A stretch of DNA of 64,000 nt, taken from Oryza sativa Japonica Group. Its lineage: Eukaryota; Streptophyta; Magnoliopsida; Poales; Poaceae. Below, one piece after another: positions 30,608-44,546 of this stretch. The stretch spans positions 42,958,001-43,022,000 of the forward strand of contig NC_089035.1 in assembly GCF_034140825.1 (NCBI RefSeq), given 5' to 3'. Numbering within the stretch: the first letter of the stretch is position 1; each line of letters begins with the position of its first letter. The position numbers and the translations under genes are program-made. Below the pieces are notes generated by a model. The model did not search any database. It saw only the letters and a list, made by a program, of their open reading frames with translations, and was not told where the DNA came from.

Positions 30608-33600
30608 TCAGCGAGGATTGATGCTAGGTACAACACCGCTGAGGAGGTTACTGCCGGAGACATCGGATGATGACATGTTGTAGTGATGGTGATCATCATT
30701 TCCAACCCCAGATGACGATGAAACCATCATCCTGGATCCCGACGATGGGGTGGCTGTGTTGCTAGGTTCCAAGGATAGTGAGGACATGCTCCCGGTGTCC
30801 GGTGTCATTTGCCATATCTTCTCCAGCTCCCTCATCACCTCCACTATGGACGGCCTTGCGTCCGTCTCGTCTCGGCAGCATCTCAGTGCCAGTGCAGCAA
30901 ACTTCTCCACGCATTCTGCTGGGTACGATCCCATCCGGCTGTCAACCACTGACAATATCATCCCACTCTGATTGGCCGCAACAACCTACACGCACAAACA
31001 TTTATATATGTAATTAGTTTCAGGGCATCAAATCAATTTACTACTTCTAGTGCATACTCCCTCCGTCCCATAAAAAACGAATCTAGTACTGAATGTGACA
31101 TATCCTAGTACAACGAATATATATAGTAGTAATAGGACTATTCAACCTCTTCAAGAATTATGTTAGGAGTATGATCCCAAAACACTACACACTTGATTCT
31201 TGTAGTTTACATAAATAATACTCCCTCAGTCCCTAAATATTTGACGCAGTTGATCTTTTTTAACATGTTTGACCGTTCGTCTTATTCAAAAAATTTAAGT
31301 AATTATTAATTATTTTCCTATCATTTGATTCATTGTTACATATACTACTACTACTCAAGTTTTTGAATAATATTCACAAAAGTTTTTGAATAAAACGAAC
31401 GGTCAAACATGTTTAAAAAAGTCAACGGCGTCAAATATTTAGGGACGGAGGGAGTATAAATTAAGTATATTGCACATTGGGTTACTTATTTTTACCTGTG
31501 TTTCACTTTGGACCAACCCTCAACCAAACTTTTCACTTTAGACTACTATTTCTTGCCTTTTTGTTTTATTTTGGACCCTGTTCTCATCTAGCTCTCCTCC
31601 TATATCTTTCTTCTCATAGAGCTAGAGCAACTAATGGTAGCATGCCTTCAATCTCTCCACCACATGCACTGTTGACCTCTCCACCACTCGCCTATAGCAG
31701 ACCCTAACATAGCGGAGTTGGAGAAGAAAGATAGGTGTCCAAGATGAAAACAAAAGGAAAAGAAAGATGATCTAAAGTGAAAAGATTGGTTAAGGGGTAG
31801 CCCAAATTGAAACGTAGGTAAAACTAGGTGCCCCGTTATGCAATTCACTCTAAATTAAGCATATTGCACTTCCAAGAAATAGCCAAATATTGTGAAACGG
31901 AGAGAGCATAACATTTGGCCGGCCATGTCTTCAGCCGACCCGGCAAAGAAAAAAAAAAGAAACAGAGGGAGCACTTCAGTCTCTTTCATGTGCACCGCAT
32001 GTGATTTTCCAATGAAATATAAGCAAAATTGTATGCAAGGAAGCATGAAATCTATACCTCTCTAACTATATTTCTTCCATGAGAAATAGGTTGCATCCCT
32101 GTCAGCAGTTCCAGAAAAACAACACCAAGGCTGTACACGTCACTTTTGTCTGTCAGCTTATGAGTAAGGAAATACTCCGGATCAAGATAACCCTGCGATT
32201 GTAAAGAAAGGAATATATACCATCAACACCATTGCAGAACACTGTGCTTTAAACAATTTATTATTAGCTGGAAACTTAAAACAAGGCAAAATAGTTGCTT
32301 TTGCTTGTGCTAATCCTTATCAATTGGTAATAGTAAGAAATTTCGCTCAAGAATCCCTTAATTAATCAAGCTTTGCAATGACATTTAACTTATAGTTCTC
32401 TTTCCATTAATCAAATTAACCTAAGTTGAACAAGTTTCTGGTCACATTCACCATATGCGGTTGCACACAACACCGGGATCAGACATCAGAATATGAACTG
32501 AAGTAAAAACTGATAAAAGTGCTGGCAAATGTGGCAGACTTCTGCTCAACTAGTTGCTCACAGAGCATGTACAAACAGATGGCATAGCTACTCACCGGGG
32601 TACCCTTTATAACAGTTGACACATGACCAGGAGCAATCCCCTCTGATTCTGGCTCTGGGGCAAGCCGAGAGAGACCAAAATCAGCAACTTTTGCGACAAA
32701 CTTTGAGTCCAGTAAAATATTGCTTGCTTTGATGTCACGGTGAAATATTGGAGGGTCTGCTTCTGTGTGTAAATAGAGGATGCCTCGCGACGACCCCAGC
32801 GCAATTCGTAACCTCGTGGGAAAATTTAGGGGCTCTTTTGATCGAGCTGCTACATGAGACAATTGTTAGGGCAACTAGGTACACAGAAATAACAGCAACA
32901 TAACTTCAGAAGTAACGATATATAGCACTGCCATGGAGCTTAGCACAAGATGCTAATATTCTTCTACTAGTAATTAAGAACGTGCTAGCTAACAAAGAAA
33001 CTGCGGGTTTATGATATTTTTATCTGTTGACTTCTGTTTAATGAATATTTAAAATTTTATGAAGAGCAGCTTTGTCAGTAGGTACAGAAATAAAGTTCTA
33101 ACCTGAAAGATGATCACGTAGAGTACCATTAGGCATAAACTCATATACCAGCATCTGCAATACATGCTTAACAGTATGAGTTTATATCATAATTAATGTT
33201 GAACCAAATGTGAGGTACTATCTATTCACAACCAACTCCGCAACAGAAGTTGATAGGCAGCTGTTCAGTTTCTACCGTTAAAATTGGTCAAATATGAACT
33301 TTCAAAAATAATATACTAGCCAACAAAAATAATGCACTGAACTGCTCTACCATTTTCCAGCACACCTATCTGAAATAGGCTGAACTATGTTCTGTTTGGC
33401 TTTCTCCCAAAGCCAGGTAACGAAAAGTTACCTGTTCTCCAAAATAAAATCTGATAGCGGCTGAGAACATGTGCATGCATATTTATGTACTTCAACGCAG
33501 CGAATGTATTTCAATGAATTTTGATATCAGCCTTTTATAATCCATTTGAAAACAAGAAAGAACTTGAATATTTCAACGCTCGACAAAACTAATGCCCTGG

Positions 33601-36600
33601 ACTTCTATTGAAAAAAAAAAGTACCAGGAACAACCTGCTCATCTTCTTCATCACAATAACCAAGCAATGAAACAAGGTTCCGGTGATGCAGCCTGGACAG
33701 CAATTCTATCTCTGTGAAGAACTCCTTCGAACCCTGAAGAGATCCCTGCTGCGCACGTTTTATTGCTACTATTGTTCCATCAGAGAGAATACCTCTGTAC
33801 ACTTTCCCATACCCTCCTTGACCAATTAGTGCTGAGTCACTAAAGTCGTTTGTACCATGTGACAGTTCTTGAAAACTGAAGTCTTTTACACCATCAATCT
33901 TCATTGGAATTCTTTTTGCTGCAAATGCGATAAAAAAATGACATATTGAAGATTGAACAGAAGATAACTGATAAAATATGGAAAACATAACAATAAAAAA
34001 AGAAACTGTTTCATTGAAGATAGCGGAAATGGAGGGTTTACCAGAGCGTCTTTTTGAAGAATATCTTGAACGTCTTCTCAGTATAATGAGAGTAATGAGG
34101 GATGAAAGAAATGCTGCTGCAGCAAACGCTGCCACGACAATACCAACAATGGCACCTGTACTTAGGCTGGACTTTGCACGATCTGGAAATACTGGATAGC
34201 ATAAGAAAATATAAGATTACTCTCTTGAAAAATTGTTAACAATTATGGAATTAAACTTGAACTGCATGGTACTGTAACTGAATCATTAGACTCACTATAT
34301 CTTGACCATACACAAGTGCTTTTTGTTTAGTAGTAAATGTGCACAGTGTATTTTTCCTGTAGTGTAGGACTGTAAGGTGTTTTCTGTTAATTCATCTCTA
34401 GTATATCCAGAAACCACCCATGCATGCTTCTTGTTAAGTAGTATATGTGCAGAGTGTATTCCCTGTAGTATAGGGGCTTTCTTTCTGTAAAGCCATCTCT
34501 TGTATATCCAGGGATCCAGCCCCTATGGGTACATTGAAACACAAGTTACAAGTAATTGAAACTTCTGGATGATGGAAGAAATCAAGAAATCAATCCCAGC
34601 TACAGGCAACAACCAGCAAGTGTGGCGGTGTGGCCTGGCATGTCGTGATGCAAGAGTATACCACCTTCTGATGCAGTGATGCTTACATCTTACTCCCCTG
34701 ATTCCAAATGTAAGATGTTATAGGACTTAGAGGCACTTTTCAATGTATAATAGTTCCTCTTATTCCAAATTCCTCTTATGCTAATTAAGTTCTACCACTC
34801 ATGTACAAATGAGGTATCATTTTAAATGTATAATAGTTGCAGGGCAACAAGGTCATTTGAACAGCTTTCTTAATTCATGTCAACCACTCTAAAACGACCT
34901 GACTTTGGAAACAGAGGGTTGATACAAATTATTAGGGAATAGGGTATCTGACACATCAGTAAGCATCTACTATTAATGGGGACAAATGTCCTCCTCAAGC
35001 TATGTGTAAATGGTGAATTTGGTTTCTCTACATTATAAGGTCCAAATCAGCCATCCTAGTCTGAAAACTTATTATTCAGTTTACCTCATCCCTTATATCG
35101 CCCACTGTCCCAATGGCATCTGGACCAGGAGCAACCTTGTCATTAGGAGTTTGGGACAATGAGAAATTTTGTAAACTTTTTGTGGCATATAAGAAATAAA
35201 ACTTTCTTTTAGATGGATGGATAAAAAAGAAAGTAAAAGAATTGTCATGATTCACCACTCCTTTGGGTGGTCCTTCAGGATTTGTATGAGAACCTCGTTG
35301 AAATGTGAATACTAAACCAAATGTACAATGATATGGGAAATCCTGAAATGCCAATGAATGAATGGAAATTCATTGACTCTCTGAATTGAATTTTGTGAGT
35401 CCCTAAACTTAGATTAGCTAGGCAGGGTATTAAATTTCATTGGTTGTTCCTGTTAAGTTCTGACTAGACATTACACAGTGGAAATAGTGCACCCATTACA
35501 ACCGACATCATTTTTCATAACTTGGTTACTTAGATCAAACCAACTGTTTTCACATACTTATTCTCACAGTTACTGGTCATTTGCATGTTAACTACCATAG
35601 ACATCCTAATCCTGGTGAGATCCAGAACTATACTTGAAATCAAATATTGAATATTTAAAACCCCTACAAATCAGATAAATGCCAATACAAGAATAAGAAG
35701 GAAATGTATAGAGTCAATATAGCATACAATTGTTATACCACCCTGGATTGAAGTTGAGGAGCTCATAGGGCCCGAATATATCAGAGTCTGGAATCAGCCA
35801 GCCTGTGAACATTCCTCTCAGTCTTAACACCTCGCTCTTATTAAAATAAGCAGTGTTATTTGGAAACAGTTTCAGATTCATCTTCACCCGTGGGCCTTCT
35901 TCCCACATAAATTGAGAAACTTCTAATTGGTAAGAAGACAATGAAAGTCCAGATGACAAGTACTGTTGAAACTGTCCTTCATATGGAACAAAATCCCAAA
36001 ATCCAGGACTCTTTAGCCGGTAATCAACATAAAGTGGAATAGCACATATACATCGTATTGGTGACATCAGTATGTTTTCAAACGGAAGGTCAGTAGAGCA
36101 TGGCGGACAAACTGTGGCATTACTTGCAGAACCGTCAGGCACAATAACTGGCACTGATTGACAGTACTGAGTAATGTTCAGTTGATTTGGAGATGTGCAG
36201 ATGGGGTTTCCAGATAACCTATACATGAGATGTTAAGAAAATATAAGGTACTAGAAATATATCTGAATGATATCAAAACTCCAACAGCAAATGCATACAT
36301 GCTATCATTTTCTTATGTGACTTACATGTTCTGTTTCATATCAACCTTGGCCAAAGTATCCATTAGTTTATTTAGAAAGAGCAAAGTTGCAGAGTACATC
36401 ACAATACCATCAATACAAAAAAAATCCTTTAATTATCACATCAGTCATGTCCCCAATGTTACTACTATGTTGATTCTTTTCTCCCAGACTTTCACCTCAC
36501 CAAATTGCAACAAGTGTATTCAAATTTTGATAATAAAGGTTTAGTTGGTCATTCATATTTTATTGTTTCGGGTGGAACACCAACCAATGATCACCAGATT

Positions 36601-39600
36601 TGAAATAAATATAGATGAGAAGTAGACTTCTGATTTGCTTAATAAGCATTTGAATTAGTGCGACCATGCTATCCCAAGGAGCATTTGCACGTCTCTATCA
36701 AATCACCTATTGAGTTTTCTTAAGACTTCTCCAGCATGCATTTGCTACTTCACCAGGTTACCGATCAACCTTATTTTTCTGACTCTCACATAGCAGGATG
36801 GACATTTCTCCTCCATGAAAGAAGACTTGAGAAAGCCATTCTCGGTTCTTCTGATAGATGGTTTAAAGCACTAGTAACAGGCCCATGCATTGCAACAGCC
36901 CATACCACTTGAAATGGGCTGGCAGTTTCTTTACCAGTTTGGCCATTTTTTCCTCACGCTGTGCACGTGCGGTGGGAGGAAGGGACGGAAGGAGGACAAG
37001 TCTGCTTTTACAGTAGTAGATAAAAGCTTCCCCACAGCTGAACACCGTGTTAACCCTATTGCATGTATGACTTTGTAAATTGTAATTGTCACAGCGGGCA
37101 TAACTCTCTTTAAAGAGTAGCACATTAATCTTTACCCACTCCATAGCATCGCCTCCATCTTCAACCATGTTAACATTAACTAAAATAACTCCAGTTGAGC
37201 ATTACGTCAAGGCTTGAAATTACACCTATTCATTTATCAGTTCGCATCACTTTTCTATGATACTGGCTTAGAAGGGTCTTATAATACCTACAGGCTCGTG
37301 CAACTATCCAATTTCACAATCCTAAAGAGTCATGGCATTAGTAAAGATATTCACAACGAAAACCAGGGAGATGATTCCTTTGTTGCATTCATTTAGTTAT
37401 ACAGATCATTTATCCAATAAGCTAAGGTTTGTGGTTACAAGGTAGTCTACTTTTAAGTTCCCAAATACAAACAAGAATAGTCTTCAGTTGTGCTTTCCAA
37501 ACAGTATGAAGAAGGTAAACTACAATTAAAAAAAAAGATAGGCCTTAGATCAGGGCCCTTTGTTTCCTCTACTAAACAAAGATCATCAGACCAATCTCTG
37601 ACTGCCAGCATAGCATATTTCCAATAATGAAATTAATGGATTTGGTACTTTGCATTTTAATTAACAAGGAAACTAATGAAATAGAAGTACATACAGGATG
37701 GTAACATTGGCAGGTGGTGAAAGAGGATTTGATAGATTGGTTAGAGAATTGTTCTGGAAATCCCTACAAAATATTGACAGAGAATTAGATTATCAATTAA
37801 CTAATTCCAGAGAAAGTGAAAAGAACGGTAGATTATGCATGGTCTTACAATATAAGACTTCTATTTCCACTGAAATCAATATTCCGCCAGACATCTGATG
37901 GAACAGAACCATCCAAATTGTTATTGTCCAATGACCTGAGCAAAGAAGGTACAATATCACGCAGCTATTGTTTAAGACAGAAAGATGAAACCAAGTTTTA
38001 CCTGTTGGGTGTCATATCAGTTTGGCTAATATTATGCATAATTATCATAATATTGTAATCGTCACTACTGAAAAGTTATGAAGTAAAAAAGTGCTAGTCT
38101 TTTCTCCCCTGTAAAGTTATTCCCTTTTACTCTAGAGATCTATCCTATTATTCTGCTTCTACCAATGATACTCATATACCTATTGTACTCACCGAACTTG
38201 AAATAGAATAAAGAAAGATATACTATCATACTTACAGTCTTTGTAGATTGGGAAGGCCAGAGAAACTTCCAGGAATTGATCCATTTAGAAGATTGTGGGA
38301 AAGATCTCTGCACAAATTGTACGAGCATGCATATAAATGATAGCTTGTTTGCCAAATACTTAGTAAAATAGAATAAACAAAAATGACAAGTTGTTAGTAA
38401 GGGCTCTATTTTTATACATTGTGGTTATGTTGCTTGCTGGTCGGCCAGATGGTATTGAACCCCTTAACTGATTCCAACTAAGATCCCTGAACACAAATAA
38501 GACAAGGATCAAAGCTGCCACACATGATATAATTTTTGCTAACTACGAATATGGTAATTTTCTGTTCCCAAAAAGGTGAAGTTGCAGTGTTGGAATTCGA
38601 CACATACAGATAGCCAAGTTGGGGTATTCCACTGACATCAGGAACAGGTCCTTCCAAGCTGCAGTTCCTCAAACTCCTGATGAAGATCATATCCAATAGA
38701 TTAGTCTCTAACTTTCATAATTACTTCCTATCTTAATTTCATTGAATGACCTCCTTCGGTCATTCCGGCAAAAAAAACTTTCATAATTACAGAGAGAGTA
38801 GAAGTCTGAATTAAACCTGTATTCTTGAAATGCAACTTTACCACTTGATTTGCAAAGCATTCAAAATGCAACCTTTCTAAGATGCCAGCCATTTGTGAAC
38901 AAGGGAAGCTATTTTTGGATGTGTCTATCGAGCAGGTTCCCATGGATAATTATAATATCAAGTAATGATAGTGACTTGGATGCATTTCTAAAATAAGTAA
39001 AAACATGCTAACATGGTCATACTTTTGCACAGCAGAGCTGGCCTTTGTGTAGATTGAAATGGCAAAAAAAAAACATATACTTAAACACCTTTCTACTGCC
39101 ATAATATGCACACTGATACAGGTTTGCTTCTGCAAATATGTTTTGTTATGAATAAGCCAGGTCAACCAATGTTAGCCAAACCATTACCTAAAAATATTCA
39201 AGAGAAAAAAAAAGGCGAATATTAGGGAATGATCTAATATCAAATAAATAGAAGGGGTGAGACCCGGCTAGCCCACCACCTTGTGGAGCTAGCCGGAAGA
39301 CCCCTGGGCGGTTCTCCTAAAAATATTCAAGAGACCAGACAATGCGTAAACATCCAAGATTGACATCAAAGTTCATCTCAGCACTATGCTCAGAATGTGG
39401 AATCGCAGACATAGGTAAAGCGTACTTTCAGAAGTATAGTAATTTCTCTTAGATAATAGAAGATTTATTGAACTCGGTCAATTACATGATACGATTACAC
39501 TGAGAACACTCAGCCTCTGCATGACTAGGATCCACACAGCCAAGAAGTAACTACACTGAGAGGTGGAATTGCAGATAGAGGTAAGAAAATACTTACAGTT

Positions 39601-42110
39601 TCAGAAGTGTGGTGATATTGCCATAAGATGAAGGAATTGAGGTTCCTGAGAAATTATTGTTGTCAAGCTGGCTGAAATTATTTTGAACAGATATTATTAG
39701 AGAGTGCTGTATATGTGTGTAATTCTAATATCAGAGACTATCCTTTAAAAGAAAGTGAAGAAAATGATTGAATAAAATCACAATGGTCAAGAGACACACC
39801 AGTAGCTACTTTTCAGTAAATGAGAGCAGCACAGCGAAGAGCCGAAAGACTCTTTCTCTAAGCTGCTAAATTTCTAGTTAAATTTTAGTAAAGCAACACA
39901 TATAGGCAAAGGTCTGCTTGTAAACTTCATGCAATAACAAGACACAATCTAGTTCTTGGTTAAAGACTGACATTGAACCCAACCAAAGTAACCAAAAGAA
40001 AGAAAGAAAGAAAGAGCTATCGCAACACAGAAGTTTACGTACATGATAAGTAGTTTTGGTAACTTCGATAACTCTGGAGGAAGATAGCCCGACAAGTTAT
40101 TGTTATCCAACAATCTGTAAATTAATTACATTGTAAGTAGAGTTTAAATAAAGAATACCGATATGGTAGACGCAGTTGTCAGAAACTTACAAGTGAACAA
40201 GTGAAGGTAATCTGGATAGTTCAGGTGGAATTTGACCACTTAATGAATTGTTGTTCATATGACTGGATGAAAATTGGAAAACTATTAGGGTAAGGATAAT
40301 AATTCCCTGATGCTTGGCATAGATGTAAAACCAGATGCTACTCACAAGTGCTTTGTTTTGTTCAGATTAGCAAATGATTTAGGTATGGGTCCAGATATGT
40401 AGTTCTGGTCGATCTGAATCCTATCCAGATTAGGAAGGAAACCAATCTCCTCTGGTAGAGAACCAGTAAGCTGGTTTCCATTTAAGAGCCTGCAAAAATA
40501 GGATGGGCACATCCGCACATACTTACCTATAAGTGACAAGAAAACACAGATTCCATTCCAGATAACAGAGGATACAACAACAATCACACCTCACCTACCA
40601 ACAATTTATCTCAAAGAAATAATTGTTTTCAAAAAATATATATATTATGAAGGACATGTTACAATGGAAACATATATATTCAGTCAATTACAGCTGTATC
40701 ATAAAAAAATAATCTGAACAAACAACTCATGAAAAATGCTAACATCACCATCCAACCAGAAGGACATGAAGATACTGATTCAGTTAAACTACAGTTTTAT
40801 AGCAAACAAAACTAAGTTGAACAAGAAGCCCCAGAAAGAAGATAGGCTCAATTCTAACCAAAAAGATGTGAAGGAAACCCGTATTGGTGAAATTGAAGTA
40901 ATACGGGTTTCAACTTACAGTAATTTCAGAGAAGTGATGTTGCCAACCTCCTTAGGTATGCTGCCACTGATGTTATTCCACATAAAATCCCTTCAGTGGA
41001 AAGAACAAAAAGAAAAAAAAAAGTTAGCGCCCTTGTGAGTGGGCATCCAACCACCTAAAAGCTAACCCATTAACAAATCAATGATCCAGTTACTTGTCCA
41101 ACTTACATTATTTGCATGTGAGATAGCCGACCAAGCTCAGCAGCTAAAGATCCAGATAAATTCAATTTTAGAAGTTGCCTATAATCACATAAATGCATCA
41201 CGGCAATTAGATCCACTTGGGAAAAAAAAAAGAGATGGGATCTTTAGAGAGAAAATTCGAGCAAAGTTTATCTTTTTGTACTGCACTAATTGCCCCATCA
41301 AGGCAATCAATATTCAAATAGCATGGCATTTTTTTTCACAAGGCAAAAAAATAAGAACATAAAGAACACAGTAACATTATTCTACTTCTAAAAAGGAGAA
41401 GCTATCAGCAGCAGTGGAAAGTATCTGGTTACATCTCGAAAAAATGCAGAATATATGAAGGCGGAATGTGATCTATTATGTTATGACATTCAACAAATTC
41501 ATCACCAAAAGCACGCCTAACATAAGCTAAACACCAAAAGCAAACCATAAGATAAGCAACGGAAAAATGTGGTATAATAAGGACACAGTTAACAAGGAGA
41601 TCACTTATGCTCATACAATTCTAATACATGGAGATATCCATCACTTGCTGTTTCATTGTAACAGTGAACATAAGACCAATTTCCCATGCACGGATCTCCA
41701 CGGTTCCAGTTGTTTAGACGTCCTTGCGGATCTATCAGATTGCCTTTGATAGCTTTCAGAGCATCAACTGCAGACCAAATGTACCGATGTTACACCTAGT
41801 TAGCTTCATAATGCAAGGTAAAAATCAATAACACTCAATAACGTAACCATAACAACTAATATATTTAGAACCATGGCTTGTGCTCTCCTATGCGTCTCAA
41901 GTGAGCAGGCCACGCTTATGACACAAAGATTGAAAGAGATATGTGCATGTAGACTGTAGAGATCAGTCTCAATAAGAGGAGTGGAGGTAAAGTATGGCTA
42001 GAATGATGGATATTACCTTCCCAAGGTGCAGTGATCTGTGCTTCTGTTCTTTGCACCAAGTAGAACATGAAGATAATGGAGCAAAGATAGAAGAGTCGAG
42101 ACTGCCGCAT
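30608..42110 (-). CDS. Leucine-rich repeat receptor-like kinase, subfamily VIII-1 (At1g06840-like)
   Basis: Twenty exons: 42017-42110, 41617-41767, 41107-41178, 40919-40990, 40346-40489, 40191-40262, 40043-40114, 39597-39671, 38608-38676, 38418-38486, 38236-38307, 37849-37935, 37695-37763, 35728-36218, 34042-34191, 33635-33918, 33103-33154, 32596-32846, 32058-32192 and 30608-30985; 952 residues. Signal peptide about 1-24, then an LRR N-cap ([18 protein letters not shown]), LRRs encoded mostly as phase-2 72-nt exons, the subfamily's Cys-rich ectodomain ([20 protein letters not shown]), a membrane segment (about 552-575), and a kinase with [10 protein letters not shown] (618), VAIK Lys (about 640), HRDIKASN (734-741) and DFG (about 755). 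All catalytic residues are present, so an active Ser/Thr kinase is expected. The ligand is unknown. The C-terminal tail is Ser-rich. Confidence 0.93.
31057..31125. mobile_element. Truncated Stowaway-like MITE (left arm only)
   Basis: Begins CTCCCTCCGTCCCATAAAAA after TA and carries TCTAGTACTGAATGTGACAT, but the mirrored right arm is missing. In the last intron of the receptor kinase. Confidence 0.55.
31221..31454. mobile_element. Stowaway-type MITE in the receptor kinase intron
   Basis: 234 bp, TA-flanked (31219-31220, 31455-31456). Arms CTCCCTCAGTCCCTAAATATT and its mirror; internal GTTTGACCGTTCGTCTTATTC and mirror. The same subfamily as 19107-19342. Confidence 0.85.
31466..31850. mobile_element. 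MULE-type MITE abutting the previous Stowaway
   Basis: 385 bp with a perfect 9-bp target duplication TAAATTAAG (31457-31465 and 31851-31859). The long arms are imperfect inverted repeats (TTTCACTTTGGACCAACC against TTTCAATTTGGGCTACC; AACTTTTCACTTTAGA against ATCTTTTCACTTTAGA). A 9-bp duplication is the signature of Mutator-like transposition. Confidence 0.75.
34692..34921. mobile_element. Possible diverged Stowaway-like MITE in a receptor kinase intron
   Basis: The left end TACTCCCCTGATTCCAAATG and the right end CTTTGGAAACAGAGGGTTG are loosely inverted. The internal halves do not pair well, so this is weak. Confidence 0.3.
38725..38775 (+). mobile_element. Very short LINE-type 3' tail in a receptor kinase intron
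   Basis: 51 bp flanked by a 15-bp target duplication AACTTTCATAATTAC (38710-38724 and 38776-38790). The insert has TCTTAATTTCATTGAATGAC, a small palindrome (CTCCTTCGGTC) and an A tail. Confidence 0.65.
39206..39316 (-). mobile_element. tRNA-derived SINE (p-SINE1-like) in a receptor kinase intron
   Basis: 111 bp bounded by an 18-bp target duplication CTAAAAATATTCAAGAGA (39188-39205 and 39317-39334). Read on the minus strand it starts GAGAACCGCCCAGGGGTC, contains GGTGGTGGGCTAGCC and GGGTCTCACCCC, and ends in eight T. Size and T-tail fit rice p-SINE1. Confidence 0.75.
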
Positions 42111-43760
42111 GATGCTACTACACAGAAAATTTGCTCAGTTTGGCAGGATATTGAGAATTCACCGATGTAGTTTCCCTTTGATAGCATAATCCAGTCCCTG
42201 AAATGGAACAAAGGGGCAACGGTTACTTGTCCAGACCCAAAAGTGCACAGAGGACCATATAAAGTCAGGGATGCACCAGATTACTGCTTAAATTTTGAGC
42301 AAAGTAAAGTTGTAAAAAAAAAGTTAAGCATAAATTTTCACCAGTGTAGCTAGGAATTTTTGAAAACTCAGAGGAGCATCTTTTTTTTCTTATTATTTTT
42401 AAACAGCAGCTGAGAAGCGACTGCCGACCACCAACACCAATAAAACATAAATTTCAACCTTTTCAATTAGAGATCAATAAAGAAGAGATGTTATGAGATG
42501 AAAGCTAAAATTTCAACGAAGTACGTGTTTGCTGATGAATCCCTTGCAATCATGCTGCGATAGCATATCATACCATGAATGAAGGGAAGAATTGAAGAAA
42601 GCCTGCTGTACTATCTTGTTTATTATGGAAAAAGAACATGTGTGCATAACGTCGATTGAAACACCGATGCAGGGAAGGAATCGATAGATACAACAAGCAT
42701 ACCACTCAGCAGAAAATTAAAGAGAGAAAGAAGGATGAACTCACCAGCTGGTAGGAGGCAGCAGAAAGAAAGAATCAATCGATCCGCCACACCAATGGAG
42801 GATTGTTGTAGAAAAGGACAAACCTGAGTAGTATTAGTCAAGCAGAGATAATAATCAACCGAATATTAACTATATAATGGGGATTAAGTTGGGCTTGGCC
42901 GCTTGGGTGTGAAAATGAGCGAGCAAAGTACAGTATAATATTATAAATAAAGCCATGAAGAGGTAGGAAAGGGATAGGGGGAAGTAGTACACTACATCGA
43001 ACTGAATCGATTGACCTCTTCCAGTTTCCTACCAGCTGCCACAACGCAAACTCTTAAATCTCAAATCCCAAATCCTGAATAATTTCTGCTTTTCGCCACG
43101 GCCCACGGGTGACACGAGCAGTGATGACAAGAACATTGAAAAGGTGATGGAAAATGTCGTAGTAAATTCGGGGTTTGGTGATGGTGGACTTGGCAACGCC
43201 CCTCTCCATCCATCCATCCATCAACCAATCTGTCTCCCTCTGACCTCAGCAGCGCACGCAAATTCATTGAATTCGACTTCGCCACCCCACCTATCTATAC
43301 GGAAATATCTATCGATCTATATCAACAATATTAAAGGCAGACGACTTCCAGATTGGATTCTTGGACCAAGTAAAACAACAGCAAGAATTGAGGCAGACGG
43401 AGGAGGAAGAAGAAGAAAGGGTCAAGCCTTCTGTAGCCAAGGAGGCCATCCTCTTCCTGTAGCCACCAGCCGCCATCCCCATGCTTCGCAAGCTGCCGCA
43501 ACCATATCAGATTTCTCCCCGCGCTGTAGCGTCGCCGCGACGCTTCCGATCCCCCAATTATTTTCTTCTCTCCGCTCAACACAAAACCGCGTGTTTATAT
43601 TTTCTGCATTGAATGAATGTGCTACAGTGATTTGCCGTTAATGTTGATGGTTTCGATTTAAAACTGATTTTAACGGAATTTTGTTTGGCTTATATAGGTG
43701 GGGGGAGAAATGAACTTTATATACTTCGACAGTAGAGCGGGCGTTTCAGTGCGGATGGGC
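42111..43760 (-). promoter_or_regulatory. 5' UTR and promoter region of the receptor kinase
   Basis: Just upstream of the ATG the sequence TGTGTAG|TAGCATC looks like a 3' splice site, so a 5' UTR intron is likely and the first exon may lie near 43000-43500. A (CCAT)n run lies at 43206-43224. Exact ends cannot be fixed from sequence. Confidence 0.4.
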
Positions 43761-44317
43761 TAGGCCCATACTGTCCTCGGGCCGAGGAAAGCAATCCCAT
43801 CCACCCAAACCAGCTAGGGTCGGGGCTGCTCCAAGTCGGCTGCCGCGGCATGTCAGCCCACGGTGAGGAAGCCACACGGCCCACGGATCTTGGGATGAGC
43901 CCACGGACATGAAATTTCTACACAGATACCATGTTGTCTGTTATTTGCATGCAACTTAAATAGTTATAGAAAAATTTAAAAAATAGTAACATCAATTGAG
44001 ATGATATAAGACTATAAACAAACATGCAAGATTATATTTGATCTATAACTAGAGAAACAAAAAAAATGAAATTAGGCGGTGAATAGTAACTGTACAACGC
44101 AGAACAAAATGTTATTCTTGTTTCATTATGTGTGGATCAAATTTAGACTTGCATATTTGTATAGTGTCTTACATCATCATAATCTATCTTATCAAATTTT
44201 ATAAATTGTTTATATAATTGTTTAAACTATGTAGTCTATATTCATACACTGTCTATGACCCCATGAGACTACTGTCTACGATGTATAAAGCGGCCCACCT
44301 ATGATGTCGTTGGCCTC

Positions 44318-44518
44318 GTGGTTGCAGCGCCGGCGATCGATGAGGGTCTCCTCCACAGGTACTCTCATGAGTGCGGCGATGGTGGCGGCGGCATGGACAA
44401 TACCGTACGAGGAGTGAGAGACCCGGCAGATGTCGTGGAGTGGAAAGCCAAGTACGAGAAGACCTACAAAGACGTCGGCGAGGAGGGGTGCCGGTACTTT
44501 TTTACTTTTGGTATATAG
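44318..44518 (+). pseudogene. Possible cathepsin-propeptide (I29)-like gene fragment
   Basis: A 66-codon frame ends with DVVEWKAKYEKTYKDVGEEG, which resembles the WxxxxxxxYxxxxEE pattern of the I29 inhibitor/propeptide domain of papain-type proteases. The frame stops soon after, no further domain follows, and a MITE-like repeat begins about 30 bp downstream. It could be chance. Confidence 0.3.
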
Positions 44519-44546
44519 GTTTGCCGGTGCATTGTCACGGAACTAA

